A stretch of 64,000 nucleotides of DNA from Terriglobales bacterium (lineage in GTDB: Bacteria > Acidobacteriota > Terriglobia > Terriglobales > Acidobacteriaceae): contig JAICSO010000008.1 in assembly GCA_025936825.1 (NCBI GenBank), positions 1 to 64,000 on the forward strand. The letters run 5' to 3'. Position numbers and translations under genes: made by a program. The notes under the pieces are model-generated. The model saw only the letters and a program-made list of their open reading frames with translations, searched no databases and was not told where the DNA came from. Of the stretch, positions 1-8,889 are shown one piece after another. Each line of letters starts with the position of its first letter. The stretch's first letter is position 1.

Positions 1-2
1 AG

Positions 3-80
3 GTCCTAGGAACAGTTTCGGCAGTCATGTTCTTGGGCATTGCGAGCGTGTATGTGTACCAGGGCTGGATGCAGCAATAG
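3..80 (+). CDS. C-terminal end of an unidentified membrane protein (5' truncated)
   Basis: The window opens inside a reading frame that ends with TAG at 78-80. The visible 25 residues are mostly hydrophobic (Val, Leu, Met, Phe, Ile, Ala) and finish with YQGWMQQ, which looks like a last transmembrane helix with a short polar tail. The start and nearly all of the protein lie outside the window, so the family cannot be named. It could equally be a chance open frame, but the composition and the clear gap before the next gene favour a real gene end. Confidence 0.4.
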   Translation, partial: VLGTVSAVMFLGIASVYVYQGWMQQ

Positions 81-182
81 CTTGCGGTGCCAACTGCCGA
101 GCGACGTGTAAGCCGCCGGTTGTGTGTTTGCAGTGGCTCAAGTTAGCATCGGACGCAGCACCAAACGATAAGTGTCTGCGCT

Positions 183-1370
183 ATGCTGGCTGATCGAATC
201 GCCATCGTCGGCGGTGGCCCCGCTGGAGCTTACGCCGCTTCAAGCCTTGCCTCCGCTGGGCGCGACGTCCTTCTCTTCGACGAGAAACTTGCCTGGGAAA
301 AACCCTGTGGCGGTGGCCTCACGGACAAAGCCATATCCCGCTGGCCCTTCTTGCGCGAGCTTCCTGCCGAACGAAACTGGATCACCAACTGCGAATTGAT
401 TGCTCCTTCCGGAGCAAAGGTGCGCTTCGATCTGGACAAGCAGATCGCGATTTTCTCGCGGCTCACGTTGAACGGGCTTCTTCTTGATCGCGCCCTCAAT
501 TCTGGCGCAGAAGTCGTCCGCGAACGCGTTGTCGCGATAGAACGGCAACGCGGCGAATGGCAAATTCAATCCTCGTCGTCGCGCTATTCCGCCGACTACC
601 TGATCCTGGCGAGCGGTGCACGCAATCCGTTTCGCAGCATCTTTGCCCCTAATCTTGGCCCCAAAAATTTTATTGTGGCGGTGGGCTACTACATCCCGGG
701 AACGAGCTCTACGGTGCAGGTGAAGTTCATTGACGGACTGCACGGCTACATCTGGATCTTCCCGCGAGCAGATCACTTTTCGGCTGGGATCTGCGGCCAC
801 ATGGAGGGCAGGAGCACGGCTGAGCTTCGCCAAGTCCTGGAAGAGCATCTGCCGGAGTTTGGCCTGTCTCATGAAAGCGGCAAGTTCTATGCGCACATTC
901 TCCCATCGCTCACGCCAGAGTCGCTGCGAAATATGCAACTGTGCGGCGAAGGCTGGGCGATGATCGGCGACGCCGCCGGCCTGGTGGATGCGATCACCGG
1001 AGAAGGCCTCTACTACGCGCTCCGCTCCGCCGAACTCGTTTCGGAAGCGATTGTGTGCGGCGCTCCGGAATCCTACGCGATTGCGGCTCAACAGGAGATC
1101 ATCGCTGAACTCGAGCGGGCCGCAAGGATTGCGGATCGTTTCTACGCCGGAGAGTGGCTGGGCGGATCAGTCCTGGAGCGCATGGTGCAGTTGACCGGCA
1201 GCAGCACGCGTTTCCGTCAGTTAATGCGCGACCTATTCTCGGGCGCTCAAGAATATTCAACGCTCAAGAAGCGGGTGTATCGCAGCTTGCCGAAGATCGC
1301 CGCGGAAGCTCTTGTCAGCACCTTGTGGAGTTCGGACTCGCTGCCACGCAGCGCCGCCGCCGCGGACTGA
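183..1370 (+). CDS. FAD-dependent oxidoreductase, geranylgeranyl reductase family
   Basis: A 395-residue flavoprotein. An N-terminal dinucleotide-binding motif IVGGGPAGAYAA (about residues 8-19) and the second FAD motif GDAAGLVDAITGEGLYYA (about 262-279) are both intact. This arrangement is typical of the geranylgeranyl reductase branch of PHBH-like monooxygenases and reductases, which reduce isoprenoid chains or hydroxylate quinone-like substrates. The substrate cannot be told from sequence. The motif KPCGGGLT near residue 41 is also characteristic of the geranylgeranyl reductase group. No strong ribosome binding site precedes the ATG at 183, which was chosen because it puts the first beta strand directly at the N-terminus. 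It stands alone on the + strand after a truncated membrane gene. Confidence 0.85.
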   Translation: MLADRIAIVGGGPAGAYAASSLASAGRDVLLFDEKLAWEKPCGGGLTDKAISRWPFLRELPAERNWITNCELIAPSGAKVRFDLDKQIAIFSRLTLNGLLLDRALNSGAEVVRERVVAIERQRGEWQIQSSSSRYSADYLILASGARNPFRSIFAPNLGPKNFIVAVGYYIPGTSSTVQVKFIDGLHGYIWIFPRADHFSAGICGHMEGRSTAELRQVLEEHLPEFGLSHESGKFYAHILPSLTPESLRNMQLCGEGWAMIGDAAGLVDAITGEGLYYALRSAELVSEAIVCGAPESYAIAAQQEIIAELERAARIADRFYAGEWLGGSVLERMVQLTGSSTRFRQLMRDLFSGAQEYSTLKKRVYRSLPKIAAEALVSTLWSSDSLPRSAAAAD

Positions 1371-1457
1371 GTGCGATCTCGCGTTCACCGCTTTTGCGCC
1401 AAATATTCTTAGCTAATTGAACCGCATACGATTCCGCGAGTAGTCTGATCGCCGTCC

Positions 1458-2036
1458 ATGGCAACGCCTATATCACACGCGTTCGCTGCACTAAGCGTTG
1501 GATCATGCTTTTACCGGACAGCGGTCCCCAAGCGCGTGTGGGTTGCAGCTGCGCTCTGTTCCGCTATCCCAGACTTGGACGCAATCGGCTTTCGTTTCGG
1601 CGTGCGCTACGGCGACTTCTGGGGCCATCGTGGCTTCACCCACTCCCTGGTGTTCGCCGCATTGCTAGCCGGAGCAGTGACGCTTGTCTTCCGGCATACC
1701 GTCGGGATCACTCGAATTTCATTGTTCATTTACATGTTCGTGGCAACCGCCAGCCACGGCCTGCTGGACGCAATGACCAATGGCGGACTGGGCGTTGCAT
1801 TCTTGGCGCCGTTCGACAATCAGCGCTTCTTCTTGCCTTGGCGTCCGGTCCGCGTCTCGCCTATTGCGGTTTCGAGGTTTTTCAGTCTTCGAGCAATCGG
1901 CATTCTAAAAACTGAGCTGATTTGGATTTGGCTCCCCTCCGCGGTATTCGCGCTGGCGGTGCTTGCGGTGAGGTCCAAACTTTGGGCGGGGAATGAAAAA
2001 CCTGTCAAAGTGGGTGGTGCCGGGAACAGGACTTGA
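1458..2036 (+). CDS. Membrane-bound metal-dependent hydrolase, YdjM/DUF457 family
   Basis: A 192-residue protein with four to five hydrophobic segments. The N-terminal MATPISHAFAALSVG, the SAIPDLDA segment (about residues 36-43) and the GHRGFTHS motif (about 56-63) are the conserved His/Asp-rich signature of the YdjM-like inner-membrane metal-dependent hydrolases. These histidines and aspartates probably bind the metal. The reaction is not known for the family. The last seven codons and the TGA stop lie inside the 3' end of the convergent tRNA-Leu gene, so the C-terminus (VGGAGNRT) is read from the antisense strand of the tRNA. Confidence 0.8.
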   Translation: MATPISHAFAALSVGSCFYRTAVPKRVWVAAALCSAIPDLDAIGFRFGVRYGDFWGHRGFTHSLVFAALLAGAVTLVFRHTVGITRISLFIYMFVATASHGLLDAMTNGGLGVAFLAPFDNQRFFLPWRPVRVSPIAVSRFFSLRAIGILKTELIWIWLPSAVFALAVLAVRSKLWAGNEKPVKVGGAGNRT

Positions 2037-2099
2037 ACCTGCACGCCTTTCGGCACTGGATCCTAAGTCCAGCGCGTCTGCCAATTCCGCCATCCCGGC
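2015..2099 (-). tRNA. tRNA-Leu (anticodon UAG)
   Basis: An 85-nt tRNA on the minus strand. The acceptor stem pairs GCCGGGA with TCCCGGC, the discriminator is A, and the 3' CCA is encoded. The anticodon stem CTGGA/TCCAG frames the loop CTTAGGA, giving anticodon TAG, which reads CUN leucine codons. A long variable arm, typical of tRNA-Leu, is present. The T-loop GGTTCAAGTCC is canonical. Its 3' end overlaps the end of the convergent YdjM-like gene by 22 bp. Confidence 0.97.
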
Positions 2100-2110
2100 C
2101 GGCTAACGAA

Positions 2111-2116
2111 AGTATA
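2111..2116 (-). promoter_or_regulatory. Candidate -10 box of tRNA-Leu
   Basis: On the minus strand TATACT sits 11 nt upstream of the tRNA 5' end. No good -35 hexamer is visible at the usual spacing, so this is only a partial promoter match. Confidence 0.4.
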
Positions 2117-2274
2117 GCAGCGACGCTCTCCCTCCCTTTCTGATGTCGTGTGCTAGGTTTCCCTAAAAATCTCTCATCCTTGCTCGTTTCAGAGTTACCA
2201 ACGTTTCTGATCCTCCGTCTCTCGTAACAAGTACATACAAATCGTGCCGATGGACTGACGAGAACGGGATCAGT

Positions 2275-5200
2275 GTGTTGACGCCAAACAGCCAATCGAA
2301 GCTTGAGCGGGCGAGGTGGATCGTGCTTCGAATTGCGCGCCGCATACCTACCCTCTGCATGGCAGGATTGGCGGGCATTGTTGGCGGCACCATCCTGCAC
2401 TACATGGACATGCTCCTGTTGAGCCGTGGCGTGCAATTGCGAGACACCTTGCTTGATGAGTCGATGCTCGGCGCAGTTGTTGCGCTGGCGTTCCTGTCGT
2501 GTCGGAATTCGCTGACCAAGCTGGCAGCTCTCAATGAGCAGCGCCAGCAAGCCGAAGACCGCAACCGCATCGCGCTTGCTGCCGCGAACATTGCAGTTTG
2601 GGACTGGAACCTTGTTACCGGTGAGCAGAAGTGGTGCGGCGATTCCCCAAAGATGCTGGGTGTTCCAGCATCGGCCCCGGTCTGCTTCGAAACGTTCCTT
2701 CATGCAGTCCATCCCCAGGACCGTCCCATGCTGCAACAGGATGTGCAAACCGCGATTCGCGATCATCGAGATCACAATTGCGAATTCCGGGTCGTGTGGC
2801 CCGATGGTTCAGTCCATTGGCAGGTCGCGAAGGCGCGTCCTTTCTATGATGACCAAGCCAAGCCAATACGCATGATCGGTGTGGGTATGGACATTGACGA
2901 ACGCAAGCGCTCCGGGGAGCAATTGCGCTTACAGGCCGAAGTACTCAATGCGGTCGCTAATGCCGTAGTGATTACCGATCCAGATGCACACATCTTGTGG
3001 GCGAACCCCGCGTTCAGCAAGCTGACCGGTTACGACCTCAACGAAGTCCGCTCCAAGAACCCTCGCTTCTTGAAATCGGGGCGTCACGCTACGGAATTCT
3101 ATGCAGGGCTATGGCAAACGATTAAAGCTGGCAATGCATGGCAGGGCGAACTCGTGAATCGCCGTAAGGACGGCAGCCTATACGACGAAGAGATGACCAT
3201 TACCCCGGTGAAAGACGAGGCAGGAACAATTACGCATCTCGTGGCAATCAAACGCGATATTACAAGCCGAAAGCGTTTGGAGGCGCGCCTGCAGATGCTG
3301 GCCAACGCTGTGGAGAACAGCTCGAACCTGATCGGTATGAGCGATCCTCCCGGGGAGAACGGCGGCATCATATACGCCAACCGAGCGCTGTTGCAGACGC
3401 TGCAGCGCACGATGGAGGAAGTCAAGGGTCATCGCTTCACAGAATTTATTTCGAATGCGAATCCTCGTGAACTTCTGCAGAACATCCAGTCTCAGACGCT
3501 CCGCTCCGGCGGATGGCAGGGGGAGTGTTTGGTTCCACGCAAACACGCCGTCGACATACCAGTGTTGCTAAGTTCAAGCGTTATCAAGGGAGAAAATGGC
3601 CAAATCATCGGACTTCTCGGTATTGCGCAAGACATCTCGGAGCGCAAAGGGGCAGAGAAAGAACTCATTTTCAAGAATGCGCTTCTACAGGCGGAAGCGG
3701 AAACCACCCTCGATGGAATTCTTGTAGTGGACAACGAGAACTGGGTCATTCTGTCGAACCGGCGCTTTGCGGAAATTGTGGGTGTACCACAGGCGGTGGT
3801 CGATGCCGGCGATGACGCCGCTCTGCTGCGAAGTGCGGCAGATGTGGTCGAAGACCTGCCGCGATTCATTCGCAAGATTGAATATCTGTACGACCACCCC
3901 GAAGAGAAAAGCGAGGATGAGATTCGATTGAAAGACGGCAGGACTCTTGAACGGTATTCCTCGCCCATGCGGGATCCGCAGGGCGCCTATCTCGGGCGGA
4001 TCTTCTATTTCCGTGATATCACGGAGCGCATTCGCAGCACCGAGCGCATGAAATTGTGGTCGGAGGTGCTCGACCAAAGCGCCGAGGGCATTTTTATTCT
4101 GGATGCGCGGGAGAGGATTATCCTGGTGAACGCAGCGTTTGAGCGGCTCACGGGGCTGACGTCCAAAGATGTTTCTGGTAAGCCTCCCACTGTATTGCGA
4201 TCCGAACGTCACGACGCGCTCTTCTATTCGAGTCTGCGCAAAACTCTATTGCACGACGGCTCGTGGCGAGGGGAGATATGGCTTCCCCGGCAAGGTGTGA
4301 GGCCGTTTATCGCATGGCTGTCCATCAGCGCGGTTCGGGATCAATCCGGAGCGCCAACTCACTTTGTGGCCATCTTTTCCGACGTTACCCTGCACAAGCA
4401 GGACCAGGAACGAATGCTGCGCCTGGCCCATTACGACGCGTTGACCGACCTCCCGAATCGCGCCTTGCTGCTTGAACACCTTAACCAGATGACGAAAACG
4501 GCGGAGCGAAAACGCACGAAAGTCGCCGTGATTTTTCTGGATCTCGATCACTTCAAGGAAGTGAACGACTCCCTGGGACACGACAGCGGTGATGAACTTC
4601 TGCAGACCGTGGCCAAGCGCCTTTGCAGTTCCGTGAGAGCCGGACAGGATACGGTTGCGCGCATGGGCGGAGACGAATTTGTGGTCCTGCTGCCAGGCCT
4701 TGAAAGCACCAGCGATCTTGCGACAGTCGCGCAAAAGTTGCTGTCGTGCTTCCTGGTGCCGGTGGAGGTCAAAGGCCACCAATTGACCGTCACTGCAAGC
4801 ATCGGCATTTCCGTTTATCCCGATGACGGACGCGGGGTACAGGAACTGCTCCGCAGCGCCGACGCAGCCATGTACAAAGCCAAGTCGGCCGGGCGAAACA
4901 GTTTCAAGTTCTACACCAGCGATCTGCAAAGGCGCGCGATGGAGATGCTCTCAACCGAGAACGGCCTGCGCCGCGCGATTGAACAGCAGGAATTCATTCT
5001 CGAGTATCAGCCGCAGGTCAGCATTAAGACTGGGCAGCTAATAGGTGCCGAAGCACTGATTCGATGGAACCGCCCCGGCGTGGGGTTAGTAATGCCGGGC
5101 CAGTTTATCGCGATTGCAGAAGAACGAGGATTAATTGTTCCGATCGGGAGTTGGGTGATTGAAGAGGCGTGTCGCCAGGCAGTGCGTTGGCAGAAGTCGA

Positions 5201-5766
5201 AGGCGCTTGCTATACCAATCGCGGTCAACGTCTCTGCGGTACAGTTCCGACAACGCGACTTCGTCGACTACATGCTCCAAGTGACTCGCAGGCATGGAAT
5301 CTCTCCGGCGTGCTTGGACATTGAACTCACCGAAGGCACAGTCATTCGCGACCCGGAGTCGACCGCGGACAAGCTTAAGCGACTCCATGAGATCGGGTTT
5401 CGGCTGTCGATCGACGACTTCGGTACGGGCTATTCGTCCTTGAGCTACCTGCGACGATTTCCTTTCGACAAGATCAAAATCGACCGCTCGTTCGTGATGG
5501 ACAATGGAGCCGCGAATATCGTAACCGCGATCATCAGCCTTTCTCGAAGCCTCAACTTGAAAGTCATTGCTGAAGGCGTGGAAACTGCAGAACAGCTGGC
5601 CCGCTTACGCGAGCAAAATTGCGATGAGGCGCAGGGTTATTTGCTGGGGGCAGCGGTATCAGCGGCGGAGTTTGAGGACTCCATCGCTGAATGGTCGCAG
5701 CACTTCGATCCGATGGATCCCTTTCGACGGCCACTGACGGCACAAAAAAGTATCGCGTTCGCCTGA
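2275..5766 (+). CDS. PAS-GGDEF-EAL cyclic-di-GMP signalling protein
   Basis: An 1163-residue protein. Residues about 15-85 hold two hydrophobic segments, so it is probably anchored in the inner membrane. Five PAS/PAC modules follow (about 95-215, 215-335, 335-460, 460-590, 590-715), several ending in the typical DI-x-ERK linker. Then come a GGDEF domain (RMGGDEF near 796-802) and an EAL domain (GAEALIRW near 924; DDFGTGYSSLSYL near 1047; EGVETAEQL after it). Both catalytic signatures are intact, so it may make and degrade c-di-GMP. The inhibitory RxxD site five residues before GGDEF is missing (AGQD in its place), suggesting no classical product inhibition. The start chosen is GTG. It is monocistronic. 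Confidence 0.93.
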   Translation: MLTPNSQSKLERARWIVLRIARRIPTLCMAGLAGIVGGTILHYMDMLLLSRGVQLRDTLLDESMLGAVVALAFLSCRNSLTKLAALNEQRQQAEDRNRIALAAANIAVWDWNLVTGEQKWCGDSPKMLGVPASAPVCFETFLHAVHPQDRPMLQQDVQTAIRDHRDHNCEFRVVWPDGSVHWQVAKARPFYDDQAKPIRMIGVGMDIDERKRSGEQLRLQAEVLNAVANAVVITDPDAHILWANPAFSKLTGYDLNEVRSKNPRFLKSGRHATEFYAGLWQTIKAGNAWQGELVNRRKDGSLYDEEMTITPVKDEAGTITHLVAIKRDITSRKRLEARLQMLANAVENSSNLIGMSDPPGENGGIIYANRALLQTLQRTMEEVKGHRFTEFISNANPRELLQNIQSQTLRSGGWQGECLVPRKHAVDIPVLLSSSVIKGENGQIIGLLGIAQDISERKGAEKELIFKNALLQAEAETTLDGILVVDNENWVILSNRRFAEIVGVPQAVVDAGDDAALLRSAADVVEDLPRFIRKIEYLYDHPEEKSEDEIRLKDGRTLERYSSPMRDPQGAYLGRIFYFRDITERIRSTERMKLWSEVLDQSAEGIFILDARERIILVNAAFERLTGLTSKDVSGKPPTVLRSERHDALFYSSLRKTLLHDGSWRGEIWLPRQGVRPFIAWLSISAVRDQSGAPTHFVAIFSDVTLHKQDQERMLRLAHYDALTDLPNRALLLEHLNQMTKTAERKRTKVAVIFLDLDHFKEVNDSLGHDSGDELLQTVAKRLCSSVRAGQDTVARMGGDEFVVLLPGLESTSDLATVAQKLLSCFLVPVEVKGHQLTVTASIGISVYPDDGRGVQELLRSADAAMYKAKSAGRNSFKFYTSDLQRRAMEMLSTENGLRRAIEQQEFILEYQPQVSIKTGQLIGAEALIRWNRPGVGLVMPGQFIAIAEERGLIVPIGSWVIEEACRQAVRWQKSKALAIPIAVNVSAVQFRQRDFVDYMLQVTRRHGISPACLDIELTEGTVIRDPESTADKLKRLHEIGFRLSIDDFGTGYSSLSYLRRFPFDKIKIDRSFVMDNGAANIVTAIISLSRSLNLKVIAEGVETAEQLARLREQNCDEAQGYLLGAAVSAAEFEDSIAEWSQHFDPMDPFRRPLTAQKSIAFA

Positions 5767-5809
5767 ACTCTGCTTGCACCGCGGGGAAATCCAGTAGACT
5801 ATCTTCCTT

Positions 5810-6109
5810 ATGATCATTCCTACTCAGCCTAATTTCACTGTCGTAAATACTTCCGATTACCGCGAAACCTATGCCAACAGTGTTCAGGTACGCGTCAACG
5901 TCTGGGATTTTTTTCTTGTGTTTGGGACCATGCAGCAGCAGTCGGAAAATCAGGTCGAGGTGCGAAATTTTCAGGGCATCTACCTGAGCCCGCAGCAGGC
6001 GAAAGCGTTGGCTGCGATTCTGCAGCAGAACGTCACCAATTACGAGAGTACTTTCGGCGAGATCAAACTCGATCCACGGGGCATTCCCGCCGCCGGCCCC
6101 GTGCACTAA
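5810..6109 (+). CDS. DUF3467 family protein
   Basis: A 99-residue soluble protein. The segment YANSVQVRVNVWDFFLVFG followed by a polar stretch and LSPQQAKALAAILQQNVTNYESTFGEI matches the small DUF3467 family, whose function is unknown. There is no signal peptide or membrane segment. It ends three bases before the next start, so it is very likely cotranscribed with the glycosyltransferase-like gene downstream. Its own ATG is preceded by a short 43-bp gap after the c-di-GMP gene. Confidence 0.8.
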   Translation: MIIPTQPNFTVVNTSDYRETYANSVQVRVNVWDFFLVFGTMQQQSENQVEVRNFQGIYLSPQQAKALAAILQQNVTNYESTFGEIKLDPRGIPAAGPVH

Positions 6110-6112
6110 CCA

Positions 6113-7825
6113 ATGCCAAGTGTCTTATCGCAGGATGCAGTGGCTGCCCGCAACTCGAGTCTCCAGCCTAGCCGCTGGGTGAGGACGGCCGGCCTCTGGC
6201 TAGTCTTCTTTCTACTTTTAATAGCCGCACATGCTCGCATGTTGCGGCTTCCGTATTTTTGGGACGAGGCGGGATACTATGTTCCCGCAGCCCGAGACTT
6301 GCTCGGTGGTTCCCTGATTCCACATTCGACTCCCTCGAATGCGCATCCGCCGCTGGTTATGGCATGGCTGGCGCTGGCTTGGAAGTTGTTGGGCCAATCT
6401 CCGCTGGTAACGCGCATCGCAATGCTGGCGCTGGCGGCGTTTTCTCTCGCAGGTTTCTTTCGGCTTGCGAAGGCAATCTCGAACGAACCGGTCGCAGCTG
6501 CAGCAACTTTTCTGGTGGCAATTTACCCCGTCTTTTTCGCGCAGAGTTCTCTTGCGCAGGTGGACCTGGCGGCAGCTGGGCTGATTTTCTGGGGCCTCGA
6601 AGCATATTTCCGCAAGCGGCGAACGGGAATGGCGATTTGGTTTTCGCTTGCCGCCCTTGCCAAAGAAACCGCCATTCTGGTTCCGCTTGGGCTGTGTCTC
6701 TGGGAGATATTGATGCTGGTGTTTCCCTCCACACGGTTCGAAACCGCACCACAAAGAACACGACGGCAGGCGAAGGACACGATTCTCGTCCTGATCGTGC
6801 CCTGGATTCCGCTTGCGGCTTGGTACATATATCACTACACGCATACCGGATTCGTTTTCGGGAATCCTGAATTCCTGCGCTACAACCTGCAGGGGAACCT
6901 GTCGCCGTTGCGCATTGCACTCGCATTTCTACTTCGACTGTGGCAGACGATTGGATATCTGAACCTTTATCTGCTGAGCCTCGCGTGTGTGGTAGCCATG
7001 AAGTACTCGGCTCAGGCAATCTCTGCCGGCTCGAAGAAGATCGGAATGAGTGCTGGTGACAAATATCGCCCACGAATTGATATGTGGATTCAATTTGCAC
7101 TTCTGACGGTCACGCTCGTCTATCTGTTCGCCATGTCGGTACTCGGGGGTGCCGTTCTCGCCCGCTACATGCTGCCGGTTGTGCCGCTGATCATCCTCGT
7201 GTGTGTTTCGACAATATGGCGCCGCCTGCGCTTCTGGAAGGCGGTGCTCGCGATTGTCGCCGCCAGTTTCATTGCCGCGCTGGTGATCAATCCGCCGTAC
7301 GGATTCTCTCCGGAGGATAACCTTGCCTACGCCGACTACATTCGCCTGCACGAAGCAGCGGAGAATTTCATCACGCATCAATATCCGCACGCGCGGGTTC
7401 TGACCGCATGGCCTGCCAGCGATGAACTTTCGCATCCGTATCTAGGTTACGTGCAAACTCCGATGAAGGTCGTGCGCATCGAGGACTTCACCGCGGAACA
7501 GTTAATGGCGGCATCCGATGCGCGCTCTAACTTCGACGTCGCGCTGGTGTTCTCGACGAAATATCAGCCTCCCCGGTCGTTATTCGACCGCTGGCGTTTG
7601 TGGCAGGAATGGAAAAGACGTTTTTTTGGTTATCACATTGATCTGAGTCCCGGGGCCGCAGCCTCCATCCTGGGCGGTGAACTGGTGTACAAGGACGGGC
7701 GCCAAGGGCAATGGGTTGGCGTCATTCGGGTGCAAAGAATCGAAGAAGCACGGCTTCGCGATACGACTAACGCTTTGCGCCCGCAAGCACCGGCGACAGC
7801 GAGTGCAACGGCGGATAAGAACTAG
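6113..7825 (+). CDS. Membrane glycosyltransferase, GT39/ArnT-like family
   Basis: A 570-residue polytopic membrane protein with about ten hydrophobic helices. The first loop after helix 1 carries RLPYFWDEAGYYVPAARDLL (about residues 45-64), whose acidic DE pair is the conserved catalytic signature of lipid-linked-sugar mannosyl/aminoarabinosyl transferases (GT-C fold). HPPL follows at about 78-81. Such enzymes move a sugar from a polyprenyl-phosphate carrier to protein or lipid on the periplasmic face. The donor and acceptor are unknown. It follows the DUF3467 gene by three bases. Its 3' end overlaps the convergent downstream gene by 59 bp. Confidence 0.85.
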   Translation: MPSVLSQDAVAARNSSLQPSRWVRTAGLWLVFFLLLIAAHARMLRLPYFWDEAGYYVPAARDLLGGSLIPHSTPSNAHPPLVMAWLALAWKLLGQSPLVTRIAMLALAAFSLAGFFRLAKAISNEPVAAAATFLVAIYPVFFAQSSLAQVDLAAAGLIFWGLEAYFRKRRTGMAIWFSLAALAKETAILVPLGLCLWEILMLVFPSTRFETAPQRTRRQAKDTILVLIVPWIPLAAWYIYHYTHTGFVFGNPEFLRYNLQGNLSPLRIALAFLLRLWQTIGYLNLYLLSLACVVAMKYSAQAISAGSKKIGMSAGDKYRPRIDMWIQFALLTVTLVYLFAMSVLGGAVLARYMLPVVPLIILVCVSTIWRRLRFWKAVLAIVAASFIAALVINPPYGFSPEDNLAYADYIRLHEAAENFITHQYPHARVLTAWPASDELSHPYLGYVQTPMKVVRIEDFTAEQLMAASDARSNFDVALVFSTKYQPPRSLFDRWRLWQEWKRRFFGYHIDLSPGAAASILGGELVYKDGRQGQWVGVIRVQRIEEARLRDTTNALRPQAPATASATADKN

Positions 7826-8684
7826 CTTGCGTAAACAGAGTTGCGTCGGGTTGCTTACCGCTGCGTATCGCGGCAGCCATGGCCTCTACAGCATCTCCGG
7901 CATTGGGAGGAATCACAACCGTTGCTACCAGTTGATGCTCGCGTACAGCTTTCTGTCCGCCCTTCGGGAGTCCGTCGCAACCGAGAAACGGTGTTTGTAA
8001 CCAGCGGTCGCGGGCGGGTCCGTTCGGAAGTTCGTGGAATGCCTTGCGCGCCCCAAGGGCCATGGCATCGTTCTGTGCAGCAACAACGCCGATGGGAATT
8101 TCTTTTGCAATGCTGAGTTTGAGCCAGGAATTCACTGCGTTGTAGGCACTCACTTCGGTCCAGCGACCGCGCAGCATGCGAACCTCGACATTCGCCGGCT
8201 TGCGCGACAACATACCTTCGGTACGGCGCACGGCGGCATTGTTGTCACCGGGACCTTCGATATAAAGTACAGCTCCACCTTTGGGGAGAAGGCGCGCGAT
8301 CTGCTCTCCCTGGATCTCACCCACGTCTTTATGGCTAGTGGTGACAGAAAACATCGGAGTTGAATAACGCTCACGGAGTTCGCGAACGTAGTCAACGTTT
8401 TCGCGGTTTAGGATGACCCACCCGACCTTCGCGGCTGCGGCGGCTCGGGCAGGTTGTGCGAGCGACGTGCCGACCGGTTCAAAGAAAATCGCATTGGGCC
8501 GAGTCGACGCCGGTCGTTGAATGAAATCCAAGACAACCTGGCTCTGCTGTATCGAGTCGTGCTCGGTATGGATAATCTCGAGGTCAATGCCGAGCCGCGC
8601 AGCCGCCGATTGCGCCGCACTTACCTGCTCGACTTGATAATCGTTGTTATCGACTGCAAGAAGAACGAACCTGAGCTTTTCCAT
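7767..8684 (-). CDS. Periplasmic-binding-protein-like (type 1) sugar-binding domain protein without signal peptide
   Basis: A 305-residue protein made of one type-1 periplasmic-binding fold, as in ribose-type ABC binding proteins and LacI-family sensor domains: MEKLRFVLLAVDNNDYQVEQVSAAQSAA at the start, PNAIFFEPV, GGAVLYIEGPGDNNAAVRRTEGM, VVAAQNDAMALGARKAF and FLGCDGLPKGGQKAV in order. It has neither an export signal nor a DNA-binding helix-turn-helix, so it would stay in the cytoplasm as a stand-alone sensor. The start MEKLRF (8684) was chosen over an upstream in-frame start because the fold begins there. It is convergent with, and overlaps, the glycosyltransferase gene. No permease for it is nearby. 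Confidence 0.75.
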   Translation of the reverse strand: MEKLRFVLLAVDNNDYQVEQVSAAQSAAARLGIDLEIIHTEHDSIQQSQVVLDFIQRPASTRPNAIFFEPVGTSLAQPARAAAAAKVGWVILNRENVDYVRELRERYSTPMFSVTTSHKDVGEIQGEQIARLLPKGGAVLYIEGPGDNNAAVRRTEGMLSRKPANVEVRMLRGRWTEVSAYNAVNSWLKLSIAKEIPIGVVAAQNDAMALGARKAFHELPNGPARDRWLQTPFLGCDGLPKGGQKAVREHQLVATVVIPPNAGDAVEAMAAAIRSGKQPDATLFTQASSYPPLHSLSPVLAGAKR

Positions 8685-8866
8685 CGGGCCCCCCCGATTT
8701 CGCGCACGCAACGTACGTCATGGACAATTGCCAGGTTGTTATGAACAGGCTTGCAGAGATTCGCGTGACCAGCGCGAAGCTCTCCCGGAGGATTACCCTT
8801 TCTTCTACTCCGCATCTGTCTCTTGCACAAGACCGTGTGCACTCGTTGGTAACCTGCAAAGCGCAC

Positions 8867-8878
8867 TAAAACGTTTAC
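8867..8878. promoter_or_regulatory. Possible LacI-type operator
   Basis: TAAAACGTTTAC contains the perfect palindrome AAACGTTT with a central CG, as in LacI-family operators. It lies in the 205-bp gap between modC and the binding-protein-like gene. The rest of the gap (8685-8889) shows no further gene or clear promoter. One short palindrome is weak evidence. Confidence 0.2.
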
Positions 8879-8889
8879 TTGGGATGATG

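Noticed and set aside
2005-2775. Long minus-strand frame across the tRNA and the start of the PAS-GGDEF-EAL gene
   Set aside because: It runs through the tRNA gene and is a shadow of the coding frame; its composition is not protein-like.
7767-8684. Could be the missing ModA of the modBC pair
   Set aside because: The fold is the type-1 sugar-binding kind, not the ModA type-2 kind, and it has no export signal.
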